Shown: in pieces, positions 59,969 through 64,000 of the stretch
Layout: each line of letters starts with the position of its first letter
Numbering within the stretch: the stretch's first letter is position 1
Assembly: GCF_022479115.1 (NCBI RefSeq)
Contig: NZ_CP092497.1
Coordinates: forward strand, 9,238,001 to 9,302,000
DNA from: Amycolatopsis sp. EV170708-02-1
Lineage (GTDB): Bacteria; Actinomycetota; Actinomycetes; Mycobacteriales; Pseudonocardiaceae
DNA: 64,000 nt
Direction: 5' to 3'
Notes under the pieces: generated by a model
The model's database searches: none
What the model was told of the DNA's origin: nothing
Seen by the model: the letters and a program-made list of their open reading frames with translations, nothing else
Made by a program: the position numbers and the translations under genes

Positions 59969-61630
59969 TTATGCCTGTTGCTGCTGTTGTTGCTGGGTCG
60001 TGGTCAGCTCGGGTCCCTGTTCGGCGACCAGACCGTCCACTTGGGACAGTGCGCCCAGCGCGGGCCGCTCCAGCTCCCGTTCCGCCGTCGAGGATCGCGG
60101 CGCCAGCACCCAGGTGTCCTTGGAGCCGCCGCCCTGCGACGAGTTGACGACCAGGCTGCCCTCCGGGAGCGCGACCCGGGTCAGCCCGCCCGGCAGGACG
60201 AAGATCTCCTTGCCGTCGTTGACCGCGAACGGCCGGAGGTCGACGTGCCGCGGCGCCAGCCTGTCGTCCACTTTGGACGGAACGGTGGACAGCTGGACCA
60301 CCGGCTGCGCGATCCAGCCGCGTTTGTTCGCCCGGACCTTCCGTTTCAAAGCGGCCAGCTCCGCCTGCGTCGCCTCCGGGCCGAACACGATGCCGTACCC
60401 GCCCGAACCTTCGACCGGTTTGACCACCAGCTCGTCCATATGCCGCATGACGTGGTCGAACTCGTCCGGCAGCCAGCACCGGAAGGTGTCCACGTTGGGC
60501 AGCAGCGGCTTCTCGTTGAGGTAGTACTTCACCATCTCGGGCACGTAGGTGTACACGAGCTTGTCGTCACCGACGCCGTTGCCGACCGCGTTCGCGATCA
60601 CCACGTTGCCCGCGCGCGCCGCGTTCAGGATCCCGGCCACGCCGAGCACGGAATCCGGCCGGTAGTGCACCGGATCGAGGAATTCGTCGTCGATCCGCCG
60701 GTAGATGACGTCGACCTGCCGCTCACCCTCGGTGGTGCGCAGGTAGACGACGTTGTCCCGGCAGAACATGTCGCGACCCTCGACCAGCTCGACCCCCATC
60801 AGCCGGGCCAGCAGCGAATGCTCGAAGTACGCGGAGTTGTGCACGCCGGGCGTGAGCACGACGACCATCGGGTCGGCGACGTTCGCCGCGGCCGCCGCCC
60901 GCAGCGCGCGCAGCAGATGCGAGGCGTAATCGCCGACCGGGCGCACCCGGTGCTGGGCGAACAGATCCGGGAACACGCGCGCCATCGTGCGGCGGTTCTC
61001 CATCACGTACGACACGCCGGACGGGTTGCGGAGGTTGTCCTCCAGCACCCGGAAGGTGCCCTCCTCGTCGCGCACCAGGTCCACACCGGACACATGGATG
61101 CGGACGCCGTTGGGCGGGTTGATCCCGAACGCCTCGCGCTGGAAGTGCTCGCACGAGGTGATCAGCCGTCGCGGGAGGACGCCGTCACGCAGGATCTGCC
61201 GATCGCCGTACACGTCGGCGAGGAAGGCTTCGAGCGCACGGACCCGTTGCGCCACACCACGTTCGAGTTTGCCCCATTCGGCGGTGGTGATCACGCGCGG
61301 CACCAGGTCCAGCGGGAACGGGCGTTCCTGGCCGGACAGCGAGAACGTGATGCCCTGGTCCACCATGGCCCGGTCGATCGCCGCCGACCGGGACGAGAGG
61401 TCTCCCGACGTCAGCGCGGAGATCGATTCGTACAGTGCCCGGTACGGCTGCCGGACCGTGCCGTCGGCGGTGAACATCTCGTCGTACGCGCCCGCGTGCG
61501 GCCGGGACGGCGAGAGATACCCGTCGAACTGCGCCCCGGGTTTCGCCGCGCGCCTCGCCGACGTCGTCGTCCGCGGGCGGCGACCCGCAGGTGGGAGCCG
61601 GGGCGCCGAGTTGTTGTTCATGGTCGCCAT
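59969..61630 (-). CDS. circularly permuted ATP-grasp protein
   Basis: 553 aa. Family features: YDEMFTADGTVRQPYRALYE near the start, SCEHFQREAFGINPPNGVRIHVSGVDLVRDEEG, FRVLEDNLRNPSGVSYVMENRR, VIANAVGNGVGDDK, VVKPVEGSGGYG, NSSQGGGSKDTWVL. It probably ligates amino acids or peptides using ATP. The C-terminus ends in seven Gln residues, an uncommon low-complexity tail. The start is taken at ATG 61630; an ATG three codons later is possible. First gene of the three-gene operon. Confidence 0.93.
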   Translation of the reverse strand: MATMNNNSAPRLPPAGRRPRTTTSARRAAKPGAQFDGYLSPSRPHAGAYDEMFTADGTVRQPYRALYESISALTSGDLSSRSAAIDRAMVDQGITFSLSGQERPFPLDLVPRVITTAEWGKLERGVAQRVRALEAFLADVYGDRQILRDGVLPRRLITSCEHFQREAFGINPPNGVRIHVSGVDLVRDEEGTFRVLEDNLRNPSGVSYVMENRRTMARVFPDLFAQHRVRPVGDYASHLLRALRAAAAANVADPMVVVLTPGVHNSAYFEHSLLARLMGVELVEGRDMFCRDNVVYLRTTEGERQVDVIYRRIDDEFLDPVHYRPDSVLGVAGILNAARAGNVVIANAVGNGVGDDKLVYTYVPEMVKYYLNEKPLLPNVDTFRCWLPDEFDHVMRHMDELVVKPVEGSGGYGIVFGPEATQAELAALKRKVRANKRGWIAQPVVQLSTVPSKVDDRLAPRHVDLRPFAVNDGKEIFVLPGGLTRVALPEGSLVVNSSQGGGSKDTWVLAPRSSTAERELERPALGALSQVDGLVAEQGPELTTTQQQQQQQA

Positions 61631-61837
61631 ACTCGCTCACCCTGCCATGCCGGCGCGATACGCGATTCGGAGGCTTGTTGAGTTGATCAGGACGATGCTA
61701 GTGTCGTTAATTATTTTCGCCGACCTCGGGGAGGGGGTTGGTTCTATTCGACATGTCGTCGGTGGTCAGTGAATCAACGATCGGATGGTTCTCTCCGATC
61801 GGTTGTCGAACCTGTCATACCTGTCGATTCGGAGGGG

Positions 61838-62113
61838 ATGTTGAAGAATTTTCTCAAGGCGTTCGTCGTGGCTGGAGCCGCCGCGGCGACCATTGTCTTT
61901 CCGAGCGTCGCGGTCGCCCAATCATCGGGTGACGACGTGGCGGTAATGGATGGCTCACGCGGTTGTGACTACGACCGACCGGCCTGTGTGACTCTGCGAA
62001 ATGACTTTGTCCGCCACGGCTACAAGGTCTCCGACATCTTCTATACGCCCCCGGATGCCACCTGTCCGGGAGGCTGCAATTACTACGGCTACTGGTTCAG
62101 GTTCTGGCGGTAG
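61838..62113 (+). CDS. small secreted cysteine-containing protein
   Basis: About 91 aa. The signal peptide MLKNFLKAFVVAGAAAATIV ends FPSVAVA-Q. The mature part is about 64 residues with four Cys (RGCDYDRPAC and TCPGGCNYYGYW) that could make two disulfides, plus many aromatics. GGAGGG at 61831 is too close to ATG 61838 (2 nt), so TTG at 61841 may be the true start. Codon use is less GC-rich than its neighbours. It has its own AT-rich upstream region and a strong terminator. Family not recognised. Confidence 0.65.
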   Translation: MLKNFLKAFVVAGAAAATIVFPSVAVAQSSGDDVAVMDGSRGCDYDRPACVTLRNDFVRHGYKVSDIFYTPPDATCPGGCNYYGYWFRFWR

Positions 62114-62121
62114 TCGTGTCG

Positions 62122-62155
62122 AGGGCGTGGCCGCCCGACCGGGCGGCCACGCCCT
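62122..62155 (+). terminator. terminator of the small secreted protein gene
   Basis: A 15-bp perfect stem (62122-62136 with 62141-62155), GACC loop, then TTG, 8 bp after the stop. Confidence 0.8.
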
Positions 62156-62266
62156 TTGCCGTGATCGGGGACACACGCGGGTTGTGACAGAACGGTGCTT
62201 CGTTACTCGGCCGATCAGTGGCAGGATGCGAAAACTCGATTGGTAACCGTTACTAGGAGTGACACC

Positions 62267-63088
62267 GTGGCGCGTCGAACCATACGCAGAGCGCTCGCCG
62301 TGCTTCCCGTCCTGGCTTTGGCCGTGACCACGGCAGGCTGTGCGGAGAAGGTCAACACCGGATCGAACACCGAGGCCGGAGGGCAGATCACGCTGGTGGA
62401 AGCCGGCAAGTTGACCACTTGCACGCACCTCCCATACGCGCCGTTCCAGTTCACGCAAGGGGACAAGACCGTCGGCTTCGACGTCGAGCTCGTCGATCTG
62501 ATCCTTCCGCTGGTAGGCGCCTCGGAGCAGAAGATCTTCGACACGCCGTTCGAAGGCATCAAGTCCGGTGAGTCACTGAACATCGGTAAGTGCGACGTGG
62601 CGGCGGCCGCGATGTCGATCACTCCTGAACGCCAGGCCGTGATGGACTTCTCCGCGCCGTACTTCAACGCCAAGCAAGCCCTCCTGGTGAAGAAGGGTTC
62701 CGGGCTGGACAGCCTGGAGAAGCTGCGTGGCAAGAAGCTGGGTGTCCAGCAGGGCACGACGGGCGAAACGTACGCCAATGAGAACAAGGCGAAGTTCGGC
62801 TACGAGGTCGTGCAGTTCGAGGACCTCGCGCTGGAGCAGACGGCCGTGAAGACCGGGCAGGTCGAAGCCGGCATCAACGACGACGTCGTGCTGCTGGACT
62901 TCCTCAAGGCCAACCCGGACGTGGAGGTCACCGCGACCTTCGACACGGGCGACAACTACGGCATCGCCGTCAAGAAGGGCAACGGCGCGCTGCTGGCCAA
63001 GGTGAACGAGGCGCTCACGAAGGCCAAGGCCGACGGCACGTATGAGCGCATCTACGAGAAGTGGTTCGGCAAGAAACCGACTTCCTGA
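62267..63088 (+). CDS. amino acid ABC transporter substrate-binding lipoprotein
   Basis: 273 aa. A lipoprotein signal with RRTIRRALAVLPVLALAVTT and lipobox AGC (Cys about 25). The PBPb fold follows (LPYAPFQFTQGDKTVGFDVELVDLI; MSITPERQAVMDFSAPYF; GKKLGVQQGTTGETYA; GIAVKKGNGALLAKVNEAL). GTG 62267 is set by AGGAG. It is the receptor of a polar amino acid uptake system. A palindrome GTAACCGTTAC (62243-62253) lies 13 bp upstream. It is followed by a hairpin that can lower downstream expression. Confidence 0.93.
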   Translation: MARRTIRRALAVLPVLALAVTTAGCAEKVNTGSNTEAGGQITLVEAGKLTTCTHLPYAPFQFTQGDKTVGFDVELVDLILPLVGASEQKIFDTPFEGIKSGESLNIGKCDVAAAAMSITPERQAVMDFSAPYFNAKQALLVKKGSGLDSLEKLRGKKLGVQQGTTGETYANENKAKFGYEVVQFEDLALEQTAVKTGQVEAGINDDVVLLDFLKANPDVEVTATFDTGDNYGIAVKKGNGALLAKVNEALTKAKADGTYERIYEKWFGKKPTS

Positions 63089-63099
63089 TCAGTCGCTTG

Positions 63100-63128
63100 A
63101 GGGGCGGCCACCGACGGTGGCCGCCCCT
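63100..63128 (+). terminator. intra-operon attenuating hairpin
   Basis: A 13-bp perfect stem (63100-63112 with 63116-63128), GAC loop, then TACC. It lies between the binding-protein gene and the permease. Partial termination there would keep the receptor in excess of the pore. Confidence 0.7.
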
Positions 63129-63166
63129 TACCGCATGTCAGCCACTCGACTGGAGAAACCCGCATC

Positions 63167-63976
63167 ATGGCTATTTCCAAGCGCAAACGGCGTCAGCGCA
63201 TCCAGCTGGCCCAGTATGCGCTACTGGTGATCGTCGTCACCGTGCTCGCCCTGGTGGCGGACTGGTCCACCATCAATCGCGCGTTCCTGAATGTGGACGC
63301 GGCGTCGGCGCAGTTCCCCGGCATCATCACCACTTCGCTGAAGAACACCATCATCTACACGGCGCTCGGCTTCGCCGTCGGCCTGGGGCTGGGCCTCGTG
63401 CTGGCCTTGATGAAGCTGTCTTCGGTGCCGCCCTATCGGTGGATCGCGACGATCTACATCGAATTCTTCCGCGGAATTCCCGCGCTGCTCGTCTTCATCG
63501 CCCTTGGATTCGGTGTACCGCTGGCCTTCGGGCTGGTTTTCGACATCTACTCGACCGCGGCGCTGGCACTGGGCTCGGTCGGTGCGGCCTACATGGCCGA
63601 AACGATCAGGGCGGGTATCCAGGCGGTGCCGCCCGGCCAGGTCGAGGCCGCGCGTTCGCTGGGTATGAGTGAGGGCCGGGCGATGATCACCATCGTCATT
63701 CCGCAGGCGTTCCGAATCATCCTCCCGCCGCTGACGAACGAGCTGATCCTCCTCACCAAGGATTCGTCGCTGATCTATCTGCTCGGCGTGGCCCGGGACG
63801 AATACGAGCTGACCAAATGGGGTCGTGAAGGACTCAACGCCACCGGGTCCATGACGCCGATCCTGCTGGCAGGCTTGTGCTACTTGATCATCACCCTCCC
63901 GCTGGGCTATCTCTCCAGGTACCTGGAGCGTCGTGCCGGCAGGAAGTCCGACCGCGGCCTGGAGGTCGAAGCGTGA
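63167..63976 (+). CDS. amino acid ABC transporter permease (HisM/GlnP family)
   Basis: 269 aa, five or more helices. The N-terminal basic stretch (SKRKRRQR) precedes helix 1; the EAA loop EAARSLGMSEGRAMITIVIPQAFRIILPPLTNELILL and FFRGIPALLVFIALGFG are characteristic. It transports the ligand of the upstream lipoprotein. Its stop overlaps the GTG of the ATPase gene that starts at the window end. Confidence 0.94.
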   Translation: MAISKRKRRQRIQLAQYALLVIVVTVLALVADWSTINRAFLNVDAASAQFPGIITTSLKNTIIYTALGFAVGLGLGLVLALMKLSSVPPYRWIATIYIEFFRGIPALLVFIALGFGVPLAFGLVFDIYSTAALALGSVGAAYMAETIRAGIQAVPPGQVEAARSLGMSEGRAMITIVIPQAFRIILPPLTNELILLTKDSSLIYLLGVARDEYELTKWGREGLNATGSMTPILLAGLCYLIITLPLGYLSRYLERRAGRKSDRGLEVEA

Positions 63977-64000
63977 GCCCCGTAGTCGAGCTGTCAGGCT
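63973..64000 (+). CDS. ATP-binding protein of the amino acid ABC operon, first codons only
   Basis: GTG at 63973 overlaps the permease stop (GTGA). Nine codons are visible (MSPVVELSG), the usual beginning of a GlnQ-type ATPase. The rest lies outside the window. Confidence 0.7.

Overview
The window is 64 kb of high-GC actinobacterial chromosome. Genes are GC-rich at third codon positions, many starts are GTG or TTG, and adjacent genes often overlap by ATGA/GTGA or meet at shared stop codons. The gene content (paired IniA/IniC-like dynamins, a fadA2 | fabG4-htdX module as in mycobacteria, a DmdR/IdeR-type iron box, GTP-dependent PEPCK, ECF42-DGPF pairs) points to Mycobacteriales/Pseudonocardiales. 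The genus Amycolatopsis or a close relative is my best guess, but this is inference. There is no rRNA, tRNA, CRISPR array, transposase or prophage; the window looks like ordinary chromosome with lineage-specific repeats.

Layout. 0-9 kb: truncated membrane/sensor gene, an FtsX-type ABC exporter, trmB, and two tandem paralogous ABC-2 ATPase/permease pairs. 9-13.3 kb: TetR-SDR pair, a frameshifted VOC gene, a NarL/DesK-type two-component system. 13.3-19.4 kb: dynamin 1, a YqeB-TetR operon with a leaderless promoter, and a GrpE-like/dynamin 2/Ca-loop protein operon. 19.4-25.3 kb: pckG, an F420-type oxidoreductase with an ABC pair, and a probable EndoU-MafI-like fusion. 25.3-38 kb: a repeat-rich spacer, secreted S33 peptidase, MctP-like transporter with its DUF3311 partner, ceramidase-like protein, ECF42/DGPF, MarR-GNAT, a 49-aa protein, an AAA ATPase, a TipA-like regulator, GDPD, DoxX and a second DGPF protein. 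38-46 kb: DrrAB-like exporter, the fadA2/fabG4/maoC/TetR lipid module and two SCP2-fold proteins. 46-55 kb: TetR-regulated ABC exporter, branched-chain/pyruvate dehydrogenase E1a-E1b-E2 operon, M20 peptidase. 55-64 kb: siderophore uptake genes under an iron box (no ATPase gene), an ATP-grasp/alpha-E/transglutaminase operon, a small secreted Cys protein and the start of an amino-acid ABC operon.

Most striking non-coding signals. (1) Several families of long, nearly perfect hairpins sit at gene ends. In two places they contain the stop codons of the flanking genes, and one family shows compensatory base changes between copies. (2) An interspersed 12-mer, TCCNNWGTGGAC, occurs about 12 times, inside genes and in more than one frame. 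(3) A 21-bp tandem repeat occurs at 25.55-25.72 kb, with a related inverted copy at 38.36 kb. (4) Several well-formed operators lie next to their own TetR/MerR/MarR genes. Three genes carry single-base frameshifts, each explicable by loss of one G in a G/C run, so the assembly should be checked there.
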